Notes under the pieces: generated by a model
The model's database searches: none
What the model saw: the letters and a program-made list of their open reading frames with translations, nothing else
What the model was told of the DNA's origin: nothing
From: Rhizobium sp. SL86
GTDB lineage: Bacteria; Pseudomonadota; Alphaproteobacteria; Rhizobiales; Rhizobiaceae
Direction: 5' to 3'
Length of the DNA stretch: 64,000 nt
NCBI RefSeq assembly: GCF_026672545.1
Contig: NZ_JAPPRJ010000001.1
Location: 2,109,501 to 2,173,500, forward strand
Program-made: the position numbers and the translations under genes
In this document: in pieces, positions 1 to 8,270 of the stretch
Position numbering within the stretch: the stretch's first letter is position 1
How the letters are laid out: the number at the start of each line of letters is the position of its first letter

Positions 1-672
1 GCGCAGCGCGTGTTTGAACATCACCACTCGCCAGCCTAGGCCCTTGGCGCGGGCGGTGCGGATGTAATCGGCGGAGAGGACCTCCAGCATGCCGGCGCGC
101 GTCAGCCGCATGATGGCCGGTGTCGCATAATAACCGAGCACGATTGTCGGCAGGATGTAACCCGTCCAGGTGCGCGTGCCGGATGCCGGCACGAGGCCAA
201 GCTGGACCGAAAAGATGACGATCAGGATCAGACCGAACCAGAAGCTCGGAATGGCCTGGCCAACGACAGCGACGGTGAGCGCCGTACGGTCAATGATCGT
301 GTTGGGGAAGGCGGCGGCGAGAACGCCCATCGGGATGGCCAGGAGAAGCGCAAAGCCCATGCCGAGCCCGCCGACGGTCATGGTGACCGGCAGGCGTTCG
401 GCGATCATCTGGGAGACGGGCGCCTTGAAATAATAGCTCACCCCGAAATCGCCGGTCAGCGCCTTGCCGCACCACTCGACATACTGAACGAGGAGCGGAC
501 GGTCGAAGCCGTATTCGTGGCGAACCTTCTCGATCACCTCGTGGGTCGCCGATTCTCCGGCAATCGAGATGGCCGGATCGCCCGCCATGAACAGCAGCAG
601 GAAGCTGATGAAGGAGACGGTCAGCGCAACTAGGGCCGCCATTCCCAGCTTCATCATGATATATTTGAACAT
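1..672 (-). CDS. Peptide/oligopeptide-type ABC transporter permease (DppB-like), partial
   Basis: Inner-membrane permease of a peptide/nickel-type (family 5 binding protein) ABC importer. The 224 codons in the window start MFKYIMMKLGM and hold an N-terminal membrane helix, a periplasmic stretch with YGFDRPLLVQY, and further helices, the layout of DppB/OppB proteins. The C-terminal part, including most of the EAA loop, lies beyond the left edge. It follows the binding-protein gene on the same strand after about 97 bp that contain a strong stem-loop, so both are probably one operon whose remaining genes lie outside the window. The ATG was chosen because the family-typical N-terminal helix begins there; a GGAGA sequence lies about 8 bases upstream. 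The substrate cannot be told from sequence. Confidence 0.88.
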   Translation of the reverse strand, partial: MFKYIMMKLGMAALVALTVSFISFLLLFMAGDPAISIAGESATHEVIEKVRHEYGFDRPLLVQYVEWCGKALTGDFGVSYYFKAPVSQMIAERLPVTMTVGGLGMGFALLLAIPMGVLAAAFPNTIIDRTALTVAVVGQAIPSFWFGLILIVIFSVQLGLVPASGTRTWTGYILPTIVLGYYATPAIMRLTRAGMLEVLSADYIRTARAKGLGWRVVMFKHALR

Positions 673-722
673 CGCAGTGTCTCCGACAATGGACGCCATC
701 CGGCGCCTCGGATGCCATCGGA

Positions 723-753
723 CATGGGCAGGCGTCCTTGACGCCCGCCCATG
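723..753 (-). promoter_or_regulatory. Intercistronic stem-loop between binding protein and permease
   Basis: CATGGGC and GGCGTC pair with GACGCC and GCCCATG around a 3-base loop, leaving one A-C mismatch (7 + 6 bp). It lies between the stop of the binding-protein gene and the start of the permease gene and has no T-run after it. Such hairpins commonly protect the upstream message or reduce read-through, which would give more binding protein than permease. The role is inference. Confidence 0.5.
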
Positions 754-769
754 GTGCTGATGACGGGCG

Positions 770-2281
770 TTATTTCCAGCCGATCGCGTAGAAACGGATC
801 AGTTCATCCGGGGTCGGAGCAAAATCGAGATCGGTGCCCATCACGTAGTTGCTCGAATAGGTCCAGAGCGGCACCCAGTAGGCCTTGTCGGCGATCTCGG
901 AGAGCGCCTTGGAATAGGCTTCCTTGCGTGTTGCATCCTCGACGGAGGTGTCACCCTTGTCGAGCAGTGCTGCCACGTCCTTGTCGCGGGCGTCATCCTC
1001 GCCCCCCATCTTGAAGAAGGCGCTGGTGATGGCGGAGACGTCGGCGACCGAGTTCGAGCCCCAGGTCATGAAGGCCATCGGCGTGCCGTCCTTGATCCGC
1101 TTTTCGCGCAGGGCCGCATACTGCATGTAGTTGAGCTTGGCGGTGATGCCGACTTCGGCCAGCATGCCGATCATGGCTTCGGCCAGCGGCTTGTCGCGAT
1201 AGGCATAGAATTCGATCTCGAAACCCTTCGGGTAACCGGCCTCGGCCAGCAATGCCTTCGCTTTTGCCGGATCGTAGGCGTAGCTCGTCACCTTCTGTTC
1301 GCAGCCGAACTGGACGGGGGCGCAGGCGCTGTTGATCTCCTCGGACGAACCCTTCATCAGGGCCTCCAGGATGCCCTTGCGGTTGATCGCGTGGTTGACC
1401 GCCTGACGGACTTTGAGATTGGTCATCGGGTTCTTTTCGCCGGTGCGGCCGGCGGCATCGAGCGAGATGTAACCGACGCGCATGGTGGGCGCGTTGATGA
1501 TCTGGAACTTGCCCATGCTCTTCATCTTGCCGGCCTGGTCCGGCGGCACGCCCCAGGCCAGATCGATATCGCCGTTAAAGAGTTCGGCCATCTGGGTGTT
1601 GGTGTCGGGGACGGTGCGGATATCGACGGTTTCGATCTTCGCCTTCGGCTTGGCGGCAGCGAAATAATCCGGATTGCGCTTCAGCACGAAATGCTTGCCC
1701 GGCTCGACGCTCGTGATCATGTACGGGCCCGTTCCGACCGGCTTGGTGGCAACGCCCTGCTGGCCGACCTTGGCGTAATATTCATTCGGGTGGATGATCA
1801 CCGGTCCGGCGAGATATTCCAGCGCGGCAGGGAACGGTCCCTTGGTGTGGATGCGAACCGTGAACTGGTCGACCTTCTCGGCGCTGGCGATCCAGCCGGT
1901 GTTCGGCTGCGATTTGGTGCCGTTGGCTGGGTCGACGACGTAGTTCAGCGTAAAGACAACGTCGTCGGCATCGAAGGCTTCGCCGTTGTGAAACTTGACG
2001 CCCTTGCGCAGGTTGAGTTCGAGCGTGGTGTCATTCAGCCATTTCCAGTCGGTCGCAAGGTTGCCGACATATTTGCCGCTCTGCGGATCCCGATACAGCA
2101 GGCCGTCCCACACCGACATCCCCAGCAGAACGCCCTCGCGGGCGGTGTTGTAATAGGGGTCGACGTGCTCCAGTTCCTTCGAAAATGCAATGTTGAGGGT
2201 GTCGTCCGCCTTGCCGGCATGGGCGCCTGTCGACAGCAGGCACAGCGGCAAGAGGACGGCGGGCAGTTTCCAAAGCTTCAT
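770..2281 (-). CDS. ABC transporter substrate-binding protein, family 5 (peptide/oligopeptide type)
   Basis: Periplasmic solute-binding protein of about 503 residues, the usual length for SBP_bac_5 (DppA/OppA) proteins. It begins MKLWKLPAVLLPLCLLSTGA, a classic signal peptide with probable cleavage after AHA. Family features follow: DTLNIAFSKELEHVDPYYNT near the mature N-terminus, then WDGLLYRD and LRKGVKFHNGEAFDADDV. The ATG at 2281 is chosen over upstream in-frame codons because it starts the signal peptide and has AAGGGAA in front. It is the first gene of an operon with the permease and is divergent from a GntR regulator that probably controls it. The ligand (peptide, opine, glycoside) is not predictable here. 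Confidence 0.9.
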   Translation of the reverse strand: MKLWKLPAVLLPLCLLSTGAHAGKADDTLNIAFSKELEHVDPYYNTAREGVLLGMSVWDGLLYRDPQSGKYVGNLATDWKWLNDTTLELNLRKGVKFHNGEAFDADDVVFTLNYVVDPANGTKSQPNTGWIASAEKVDQFTVRIHTKGPFPAALEYLAGPVIIHPNEYYAKVGQQGVATKPVGTGPYMITSVEPGKHFVLKRNPDYFAAAKPKAKIETVDIRTVPDTNTQMAELFNGDIDLAWGVPPDQAGKMKSMGKFQIINAPTMRVGYISLDAAGRTGEKNPMTNLKVRQAVNHAINRKGILEALMKGSSEEINSACAPVQFGCEQKVTSYAYDPAKAKALLAEAGYPKGFEIEFYAYRDKPLAEAMIGMLAEVGITAKLNYMQYAALREKRIKDGTPMAFMTWGSNSVADVSAITSAFFKMGGEDDARDKDVAALLDKGDTSVEDATRKEAYSKALSEIADKAYWVPLWTYSSNYVMGTDLDFAPTPDELIRFYAIGWK

Positions 2282-2356
2282 TTTCGCGTTCCCTTTATGT
2301 TGATTAATTTTTATGCGTTTCTTGATTGAGCCTATATTGTAGATCATTTTTACGGA

Positions 2357-2394
2357 TTGTGTACAAGTTTTTTGAGATTGGATACGGACCAATC
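2357..2394. promoter_or_regulatory. Candidate GntR operators between divergent genes
   Basis: The 168-bp divergent gap carries two dyads. TTGTGTACAA at 2357-2366 fits the TTGT-N2-ACAA pattern common for FCD-type GntR regulators. GATTGG and CCAATC are separated by 7 bases at 2376-2394. Both lie between the importer start and the regulator start, where autoregulation and operon control would be expected. Assignment is inference from pattern and position. Confidence 0.4.
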
Positions 2395-2449
2395 CGATTG
2401 CATTTTCCTGTGCGTTCGTGAAAGGATGTGGACCGGAAGGAGATCCGCT

Positions 2450-3160
2450 GTGTCTGAACCCCGTCAACCCGCCGCCAAACTGATCTACGAGCGTCTCGAG
2501 ACCATGATTGCCGAGGGGCATTTCAAGGATGGGGAACGGCTGGATGAAACGATGCTGGCCCAGGAATTCGGCGTTTCCCGCACGCCGCTGCGGGAAGCCT
2601 TGCGGCAATTGACGGCCAATGGTCTGACGGAGACCTTTCCCAACCGCGGGACCTTCGTGCGCCGGCCGGATTTCGTGCGCATCGTGGAAATGTTCGAGGT
2701 CATGGCGGAGATGGAGGCCTGGTGCGCGCGCCTGGCGGCCACGCGGGCAACGGCGGCTCAATTGCTTCTTCTGCGCCACGCTGCCTCCCGCTGCGAAGCA
2801 GCATTGCAGGAAAACGATTCACGCGCGTATTACGCGCATAACGAGACCTTCCACCGGCTGATCTACGAGGCGTCCGGGAATGGCTTCCTGGCCGAAGAAA
2901 CCAGTGCAATGCAGGGCAGGCTGAAGGCCTTTCGGCAGGCGCAGCTTTTTGTGCCCGACCGTCTGGCGCGATCGATGCAGGAACATCGGATGATCCTGAA
3001 GGCGCTCGAGGCGCAGGATGCGCCGGCTGTCGAACGGCTGGTGCGTGATCATGTGCGCATCCAGAGCACCACCTACCAGGAATTCCGGGCTCCGGACGAT
3101 CTGGCGGAGGGCGCCGCCTGGTTCGACAAGGCGGCGAGCCGAAAGGCATCAACGGTCTGA
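2450..3160 (+). CDS. GntR-family transcriptional regulator (FCD/FadR subfamily)
   Basis: Cytoplasmic DNA-binding regulator of 236 residues. The N-terminal winged helix-turn-helix holds LIYERLETMIAEGHFKDGERL and the recognition region EFGVSRTPLREALRQLTANG. The C-terminal half is an all-helical FCD ligand domain with metal-site-type residues such as HNETFHRLIYEASGN and a late His in VRDHVRIQ. The GTG at 2450 is preferred because GGAAGGAG lies 7 bases upstream; an ATG at 2426 is also in frame but lacks a ribosome site. It is divergent from the peptide-type importer and likely represses it until a transported or derived compound binds. The effector is unknown. Confidence 0.9.
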   Translation: MSEPRQPAAKLIYERLETMIAEGHFKDGERLDETMLAQEFGVSRTPLREALRQLTANGLTETFPNRGTFVRRPDFVRIVEMFEVMAEMEAWCARLAATRATAAQLLLLRHAASRCEAALQENDSRAYYAHNETFHRLIYEASGNGFLAEETSAMQGRLKAFRQAQLFVPDRLARSMQEHRMILKALEAQDAPAVERLVRDHVRIQSTTYQEFRAPDDLAEGAAWFDKAASRKASTV

Positions 3161-3215
3161 TGATCGGGGGCGGAGATCACGCCAGACCTGACGGTATCAA
3201 GGGGTGCGGATCAAA

Positions 3216-3241
3216 CGAGGGCAGATTGTCTCATGCCCTCG
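3216..3241. terminator. Hairpin between convergent genes, possible weak terminator
   Basis: CGAGGGCA and TGCCCTCG form a perfect 8-bp stem with a 10-base loop, lying after the GntR gene and facing the end of the Ser-rich gene. There is no clear T-run on either side, so it may be a Rho-independent terminator of low efficiency or only an mRNA 3' end stabiliser. Confidence 0.35.
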
Positions 3242-3293
3242 TCATTCTTCGATCGTTCGGAAAAACCTGACGGTTTCGCGATCAGGCCAGTCG

Positions 3294-3656
3294 TCAGACG
3301 TAGGTTTCGCGATTGCCGAATTCGGTTTCTTCGTCGTAGTTCTTTGTGCCGATCCGCTCGCTTTCGCCGGAAAACTGCTGTGTCGGCTGCTCGGTCTCGG
3401 TTTCGGTCTTGGTTTCTTTCTTGGCCTCTTCGGCCTTCGCCTTTTCGATCTTCTGCTGGAGGACTGCGATCTCGGCTTCGAGATCCTCCTTTTCCTCCTC
3501 GTCTTCCGTCTCTGCAAGCTTCGCTTGCTTGGTTGCGAGTTCCGCCTCGAGAGAGGCGAGATCCGTGCTGGACGACGATGAACTCGACGATGATGTCGAG
3601 GAGGAACTGCTGGAACTCAGCAGCGATGTTGCTGCACTGGATACGGCTTCAACCAT
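3294..3656 (-). CDS. Hypothetical Ser-rich, coiled-coil small protein
   Basis: Unrecognised protein of about 120 residues with strongly biased composition. After MVEAVSSAATSLL comes a run made almost only of Ser (about residues 14-31, with one Thr). Next is a charged heptad-like coiled coil rich in Glu, Lys, Ala and Leu (about 36-85). The tail is acidic and polar, with KTETETEQ. There is no signal peptide or membrane helix. AAGGA sits 8 bases before the ATG at 3656; a second in-frame ATG three codons upstream has no usable spacing. A perfect terminator lies upstream of it (for the next gene), so it is transcribed on its own. Homologues with a Ser run and coiled coil occur in rhizobia as uncharacterised proteins; no function is assigned. 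Confidence 0.65.
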   Translation of the reverse strand: MVEAVSSAATSLLSSSSSSSTSSSSSSSSSTDLASLEAELATKQAKLAETEDEEEKEDLEAEIAVLQQKIEKAKAEEAKKETKTETETEQPTQQFSGESERIGTKNYDEETEFGNRETYV

Positions 3657-3757
3657 GGGAAACATCCTTCGTGTCAGTTTGCCCCACCATAGTTCCGGAA
3701 ACCTAACACAGATTTAATTTCTTGTACCAAGAAGTACTATATTCAATAATACGCATA

Positions 3758-3782
3758 AAGCCGGGAGATCGTCCCGGCTTCT
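3758..3782 (-). terminator. Rho-independent terminator after the FAH-family gene
   Basis: AAGCCGGGA (3758-3766) and TCCCGGCTT (3772-3780) form a perfect 9-bp stem with a 5-base loop, about 30 bases past the stop of the minus-strand hydrolase gene. Read on the minus strand it is followed by TTTATG. Confidence 0.75.
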
Positions 3783-3809
3783 GTGCTTATCTGCGTGACG
3801 GAGAATGTT

Positions 3810-4655
3810 TCAGCGATCCGCCTTAAACGTCTGCTTCTGGCTGCCGAGGCCTTCGATGCCGAGTTCCACCACGTCGCCGGGTTTGAGATAGCGCGGCGGC
3901 TTCATGCCCATGCCGACGCCGGGCGGGGTGCCGGTCGAGATGACATCGCCCGGATGCAGCGACATGAATTGCGAGAGGTAGGAGACGAGGAAGGCGACGC
4001 CGTAGACCATCGTGGAGGTCGTGCCGTCCTGCATCGTCTCGCCGTTGACCTTCAGCCACATGGACAGGTTCTGCGGATCGGTGATCTCGTCCTTCGTCAC
4101 CAGCCAGGGGCCGATCGGCCCAAACGTGTCGCAGGACTTGCCTTTGGTCCACTGGCCGGAGCGTTCGGTCTGGAAACCGCGTTCGGAGACGTCATGGCTG
4201 ACGCAATACCCGGCGACGTAGTCCAGAGCCTCTGCCTCGCTCACGTATTTCGCCGTCTTGCCGATGACGATGCCGAGTTCGACCTCCCAGTCGGTCTTTT
4301 CCGAACCGCGCGGGATCAAGACGTCGTCGTTCGGGCCGCAGATTGCCGAGGTGGCCTTCATGAAGATCACCGGTTCGGGCGGAACCGCCATGCCGGATTC
4401 GGCGGCGTGGTCGGAATAGTTCAGTCCGATGCAGATGAACTTTCCGGTGCCGGCGACGCAGGCGCCGAGGCGTTCGGCGGAGGATACCTCCGGCAGCGAT
4501 GCCGGATCGATCGCGGCCAGTTTCGCCAGCGCCTCCGGATCAAGGGCTGCACCCGACAGGTCGGAGAGATGGCCGGAGAGATCGCGGATCGTGCCATCGG
4601 CAGCCAGAAGGCCGGGTTTTTCGGCGCCGATCGGGCCGTAACGAAGCAGTTTCAT
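3810..4655 (-). CDS. Fumarylacetoacetate hydrolase (FAH) family protein
   Basis: Cytoplasmic enzyme of 281 residues in the FAH/2,4-diketo-acid hydrolase family, which cleaves C-C bonds in diketo acids with a divalent metal. Family signatures are clear: FICIGLNYSDHAAESG, EPVIFMKATSAICGPND, the metal ligands in DWEVELGIVIGK, GYCVSHDVSERGFQ, QWTKGKSCDTFGPIGPW and PGDVISTGTPPGVG. Length and motifs match members often annotated ureidoglycolate lyase or 2,4-diketo-3-deoxy-L-fuconate hydrolase; the exact substrate is uncertain. AAGGAAA lies 8 bases before the ATG. It is monocistronic, with its own terminator downstream and a divergent DUF4112 gene upstream. Confidence 0.9.
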   Translation of the reverse strand: MKLLRYGPIGAEKPGLLAADGTIRDLSGHLSDLSGAALDPEALAKLAAIDPASLPEVSSAERLGACVAGTGKFICIGLNYSDHAAESGMAVPPEPVIFMKATSAICGPNDDVLIPRGSEKTDWEVELGIVIGKTAKYVSEAEALDYVAGYCVSHDVSERGFQTERSGQWTKGKSCDTFGPIGPWLVTKDEITDPQNLSMWLKVNGETMQDGTTSTMVYGVAFLVSYLSQFMSLHPGDVISTGTPPGVGMGMKPPRYLKPGDVVELGIEGLGSQKQTFKADR

Positions 4656-4904
4656 GTGTCGGTTTCCTTCCCTTGATTGTGCCCTCACGGCCTCAGCACA
4701 TGCCCGCGCAGGCTTTAAGCGCCCTGTCATCCCGCGTTCGTTCGTTGCATGCAAGGGCGGTTTGGCTTGTGCCGGTCCTCTCGTCTTCCCACATGGCAGG
4801 TGAACATGCCGGTAATTCGTGTATCGGCAGGATGGAAGACGGAGACGGCAAGGAACCGGCCAGCCGTCCCGTCGTTGAGCACCTGACGCGGATGGAGGAC
4901 GACG

Positions 4905-5318
4905 ATGGCCGGAGCGGAGACATTTGAGGGGCGCACAAGTCGCGGGGCAATGCTGGACGCGCAGGCCACGCGGCGGCTTGCCAAACTCGCCAGAGTGGCG
5001 CGGTTGATGGATACGGCGCTGCGTATTCCCGGCACCAGCATCCGCTTCGGGGCGGATTCGATCCTCGGACTCGTGCCGGGTGTGGGAGATGCGGCGGGCG
5101 CGCTGGTCGGCCTTGCTATCCTCCACGAGGCACGCAAGCTCGGGCTGCCCGGCGACAAGCAGGTGCAGATGCTGGGCAATGTCGCAACCGATGCCGTTCT
5201 GGGCAGCGTTCCGGTGCTCGGCGACCTTTTCGACGTCTATTTCAAGTCGCACCGGCGCAACATCCAGATCATCCTGGATCACTTCGGACTGACGCATGAG
5301 GATCTGAACAGAGGCTGA
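4905..5318 (+). CDS. DUF4112 domain-containing membrane protein
   Basis: Small protein of 137 residues that is nearly all DUF4112. The hallmark stretch RFGADSILGLVPGVGDAAGA (about residues 47-66) is followed by a hydrophobic Ala/Leu segment and a second Gly/Pro hairpin VLGSVPVLGDLFDVYFKSHR. It probably inserts in the inner membrane through the two Gly-rich hydrophobic hairpins. GGAGG lies 6 bases before the ATG. The 249-bp divergent region upstream holds a perfect palindrome TTGCATGCAA at 4745-4754, a possible regulator site. The function of the domain is unknown. Confidence 0.85.
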   Translation: MAGAETFEGRTSRGAMLDAQATRRLAKLARVARLMDTALRIPGTSIRFGADSILGLVPGVGDAAGALVGLAILHEARKLGLPGDKQVQMLGNVATDAVLGSVPVLGDLFDVYFKSHRRNIQIILDHFGLTHEDLNRG

Positions 5319-5326
5319 AGCAAGCC

Positions 5327-5618
5327 TCACTTCGCCGCCTGCCGCTTCGGCAGACGGAAGCTCAGCCGGCCATGCTTGAGGAGATGCTGCAGCGGGCGCT
5401 CCACGGTTTCATAACCCACGACCCCGAGCGCGGTGCAGGTGATCGCAGCCGCCCAGGTCAGAAGCCATCCCTCCATTCCGGCAAGAGGCCCAAATTTCAC
5501 CACCACCGAAATCGCCAGCCTATGTCACCACCTCGCTCGCGCCGCTCGGCGGCGCAAAACAGTACCACGGCGAGCGCCGCAATCGCTCACGAAGACTGGA
5601 TACGTGCAATGTCTGCAT
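5327..5618 (-). pseudogene. exoZ: Remnant of an acyltransferase-3 gene, probably exoZ
   Basis: Read on the minus strand, 5519-5327 encodes about 64 residues typical of the C-terminus of OafA/ExoZ-type acyltransferases: a membrane helix with WLLTWAAAITCTALGVVGY, the signature YETVERPLQHLLK and a basic tail ending in stop. Upstream, a GGAGG and ATG at 5618, 27 bases after the exoQ stop, opens only a 32-codon frame that ends in TAG at 5520 in a different frame. So the start region and the C-terminal end survive, but some 250 central codons are lost with a frameshift. In S. meliloti exoZ (the acetyltransferase that decorates succinoglycan) sits next to exoQ, which supports the identity. Confidence 0.7.
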
Positions 5619-5645
5619 CTTCGCCTCCGAAAGGGGCGGCGGTCG

Positions 5646-6920
5646 TCATCCGATGGCCTGGGTCATCATCGGGCGGATCCGCATCGGGCGGGAGATTGCC
5701 CGCGACCTCGCCTTTTTCCGGAGTGTCAGCGTGCCGGCGGTGATGTAGAAAAGGAAGGATCCCACTTGATACGGGTACATTACATCGATTTCGACGAAGG
5801 AGCGCACCAGGAGCAGCGAGATCACGGCGAACATCACCAGGGACTCCGGGTTTTTCCGGTCGTGCAGCAGGTGTTTTAGATGGCCGATGAAACTTGTGAT
5901 GAGGGTGGTGCATAATAGCAGCATGCCGATCGCGCCGGTTTCAACCATGGTCTCGATATAGGTGTTGTGGAAGTGGAAACCGCCGCGGCTATCGATGTAA
6001 AACTCCTGCCACAGGCGCTCGGCTTCGGGAAACCCGCGCACCCAGTAGCCCTGATAACCGATGCCGAGCACGGGCGACTGGCGGGCGGCCTCTATGCCCT
6101 GCTGCCAGAGATAGGTCCGTCCGGTCAGCGTCGAATCCTTGCCGAAAGCGCCGAGCACCGCATCCGCAGCCCCCATGCCGAGCGCCAGCGTTACGCCGAT
6201 CACCCCGACCACCAGGCCGGAGGCAAACAGCAGCTTGCGCATGTTGGGGGTGAACCGGCCGAGCAGCTGCAGGCCGGCAATGAGCATCAGGATTGCGAGC
6301 GTTGTGATGACCGAGGTCGCCGATTGCGATGCAAAGAGGCTGTAGGCCGAGAGGAGCGTGGTTCCTCCTGCAACCGGCAGCCACCGTAGTCCGCTGCGGA
6401 TGACCGCCATGCCGGCATAAGAAAAGATCAGTCCCAACGACGCGTAAAAGCCAAGCTGGTTCTTGGAGGCGAAGGCGCCCACAAAACTGTAGGTTCCGTC
6501 CAGTGGATCGAAATGATAGCTGCCGAACAGCAGCGAATAGAGCAGCACGACGGCGCAGCCCAGGGTGGCGCCACGGGTCAGCGTCGCGATCGTGATCGTG
6601 CGCAGCGCGATCACCGCGCAGACAATGTGCGAGAGGTACTGAATGGCGGCGCGCAACGAAACGGACGCCGCCGGCGACCAGAAGACCGAGATGAAGCAGA
6701 AAATCGCGAAGGCGAAGATCCAGAGCATGCGCAAGGGATTGCCGAGAACATTACGGTAATCGAGCAGGACCAGCGGCAGCCACACCCCGTAATAGGCCAG
6801 GATCGAGATCTGACCGAAGCGGGCGGAATAGGCGAAGACAAAAAAGGACAGCGCCACCGCCGCAGCGCCGTACACGCCGTTCCGCTCCGGTTGGATGAAG
6901 ACGGCCTTGGCGATCCGCAT
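5646..6920 (-). CDS. exoQ: Exopolysaccharide polymerase-type membrane protein ExoQ (O-antigen ligase family)
   Basis: Polytopic inner-membrane protein of 424 residues, about ten to twelve helices, with the Wzy_C/O-antigen ligase domain (TGRTYLWQQGIEAARQSPVL, then GYQGYWVRGFPEAERLW and the periplasmic-loop His pair FHFHNTYIETMVETG). In S. meliloti ExoQ is needed for high-molecular-weight succinoglycan, joining octasaccharide repeats made on undecaprenyl phosphate. The ATG lies 5 bases after the exoF stop, so translation is probably coupled; no clear ribosome site exists. It is third in exoY-exoF-exoQ, the same order as in Sinorhizobium, followed by the decayed exoZ. Confidence 0.9.
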   Translation of the reverse strand: MRIAKAVFIQPERNGVYGAAAVALSFFVFAYSARFGQISILAYYGVWLPLVLLDYRNVLGNPLRMLWIFAFAIFCFISVFWSPAASVSLRAAIQYLSHIVCAVIALRTITIATLTRGATLGCAVVLLYSLLFGSYHFDPLDGTYSFVGAFASKNQLGFYASLGLIFSYAGMAVIRSGLRWLPVAGGTTLLSAYSLFASQSATSVITTLAILMLIAGLQLLGRFTPNMRKLLFASGLVVGVIGVTLALGMGAADAVLGAFGKDSTLTGRTYLWQQGIEAARQSPVLGIGYQGYWVRGFPEAERLWQEFYIDSRGGFHFHNTYIETMVETGAIGMLLLCTTLITSFIGHLKHLLHDRKNPESLVMFAVISLLLVRSFVEIDVMYPYQVGSFLFYITAGTLTLRKKARSRAISRPMRIRPMMTQAIG

Positions 6921-6924
6921 GGCG

Positions 6925-8199
6925 TTATTGCACCAGCATTTCGGATCGCGCGCGCACGACGTCACCCGGCTGAAGCCGTGTTGTCTCATCGGCCGCGATC
7001 TCCTTTGGCCCTTCGGCCGTCTCACGGATGATCGAATAACGGATGGAGACGGCGCGGCCTGCCGGATCAAACCGCAGTGCTTCCGCCGATTTGGTCAGCG
7101 CTTCGGCGATCAGCTGGCGGTTCGTTCCGATCTGCAGGTTCAGCTTTTCCAGTTCAGCTTCGGTGTCCTGCATGTCCTTGGCACGTTGCGCCTCCCAATC
7201 ATTCTTCAGGTTGATCTCGTCCTGATCAGCCTGACTGATCTGCTGCTTGGCCCGCAAAATATTGGTGTCGATGTCGAGCAGGGTCGATTGCACATCCGCC
7301 GTCCGCTCTTCGATTGAAAGCAGCCTCGAGCTCAACGCCAGCCCCTGTTCGTTCAGGCGGCTGATCTTTTCGCGGTCCTGCTCGGCAATCTCCAGCTGAC
7401 GGCTTTGCGTCTTGCTTTTTTCTTCCAGCGAGGCGACTTCCTTCTGCAGCAGAGACTTCAGGTCGGCGAGGGCCTTCAGCTGCAACTCGTAACGGTCGCG
7501 GCGCTGTTTCATCAGCGCGGATTCGCTACGGATCAGGTCGCTCGCATTTTGAATCTTTTCCAGGTCCTTCGGCATCTCGATGTCGCTGTCGCCGTTCATT
7601 TCCGCCTGCAGGCGGGCTTGCCGGGCAATAAGGCGTGCCCGCTGGCTGCCATAGATCGAAAGATCGCCCTGGGCGTTGATGAAATCCCGTTCGAAGCGCT
7701 GCCCGCTTTCCGACCGCCGCAATCCACCGGCGACGCTGACGGCCTTCAACACCGTCATGTTGGGAATGAAGGGATATTCGCCCGGTGTCTGCACGTCGCC
7801 GGCCATAAAGACCGGTCGAAACTGGGCAATCTCCACGGAAGCCGACGGCGGATCGCGCAGCGCGAACTGCTGCTGCAGCGCCGAGCCAATCTCGCTGGCC
7901 ACCGCATCCGGTGTCTTGCCGGAAGCGGATATACTGCCGACAAAGGGAAGGGACAGGCGTCCGTCCGCTCCGACGCTGTAATCGCCGCTCAGGGCATCCC
8001 AGCTGCGGAACACGCCTTCGGCCGGGACCCATTGCGCGACCCGGACCCGCAGCTTGTCCATTGGGCCGAGCTGGTAGGCCGTCTCAGCGGCAGAGGCTTG
8101 GGGGACGGTGAACGGTGCCGTGCCGAACAATGCGCCACCGACAAGCGCAACACGCGCGCATCGGAGGACCAGGGGATGCAGGTGAAAAAATGCGGGCAT
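6925..8199 (-). CDS. exoF: Polysaccharide export periplasmic/outer-membrane protein ExoF
   Basis: Exported protein of 424 residues. A signal peptide (cleavage near PQASA at residue 37) precedes a polysaccharide export domain starting YQLGPMDKLRVRV, with GRLSLPFVGSISASGKT, then an SLBB-like segment VFMAGDVQTPGEYPF and a long coiled coil (about residues 195-345) as in ExoF proteins. In S. meliloti ExoF is required for succinoglycan synthesis at the first sugar step and for export. GGAG lies 5 bases before the ATG. Middle gene of exoYFQ, 71 bp after exoY. Confidence 0.92.
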   Translation of the reverse strand: MPAFFHLHPLVLRCARVALVGGALFGTAPFTVPQASAAETAYQLGPMDKLRVRVAQWVPAEGVFRSWDALSGDYSVGADGRLSLPFVGSISASGKTPDAVASEIGSALQQQFALRDPPSASVEIAQFRPVFMAGDVQTPGEYPFIPNMTVLKAVSVAGGLRRSESGQRFERDFINAQGDLSIYGSQRARLIARQARLQAEMNGDSDIEMPKDLEKIQNASDLIRSESALMKQRRDRYELQLKALADLKSLLQKEVASLEEKSKTQSRQLEIAEQDREKISRLNEQGLALSSRLLSIEERTADVQSTLLDIDTNILRAKQQISQADQDEINLKNDWEAQRAKDMQDTEAELEKLNLQIGTNRQLIAEALTKSAEALRFDPAGRAVSIRYSIIRETAEGPKEIAADETTRLQPGDVVRARSEMLVQ

Positions 8200-8270
8200 G
8201 GACGCTCCGTCGGATGGCCCCAGGCACATGGCGCCGGGGCAGGTTGCAGGACGTCTTCTCGGATGCGGGT

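Noticed and set aside
3204..3706. Overlapping plus-strand frames opposite the Ser-rich gene
   Set aside because: They consist of Arg/Ser or Leu/Phe repeats created by the Ser-coding triplets read backwards; the minus-strand frame has a ribosome site and coiled-coil pattern.
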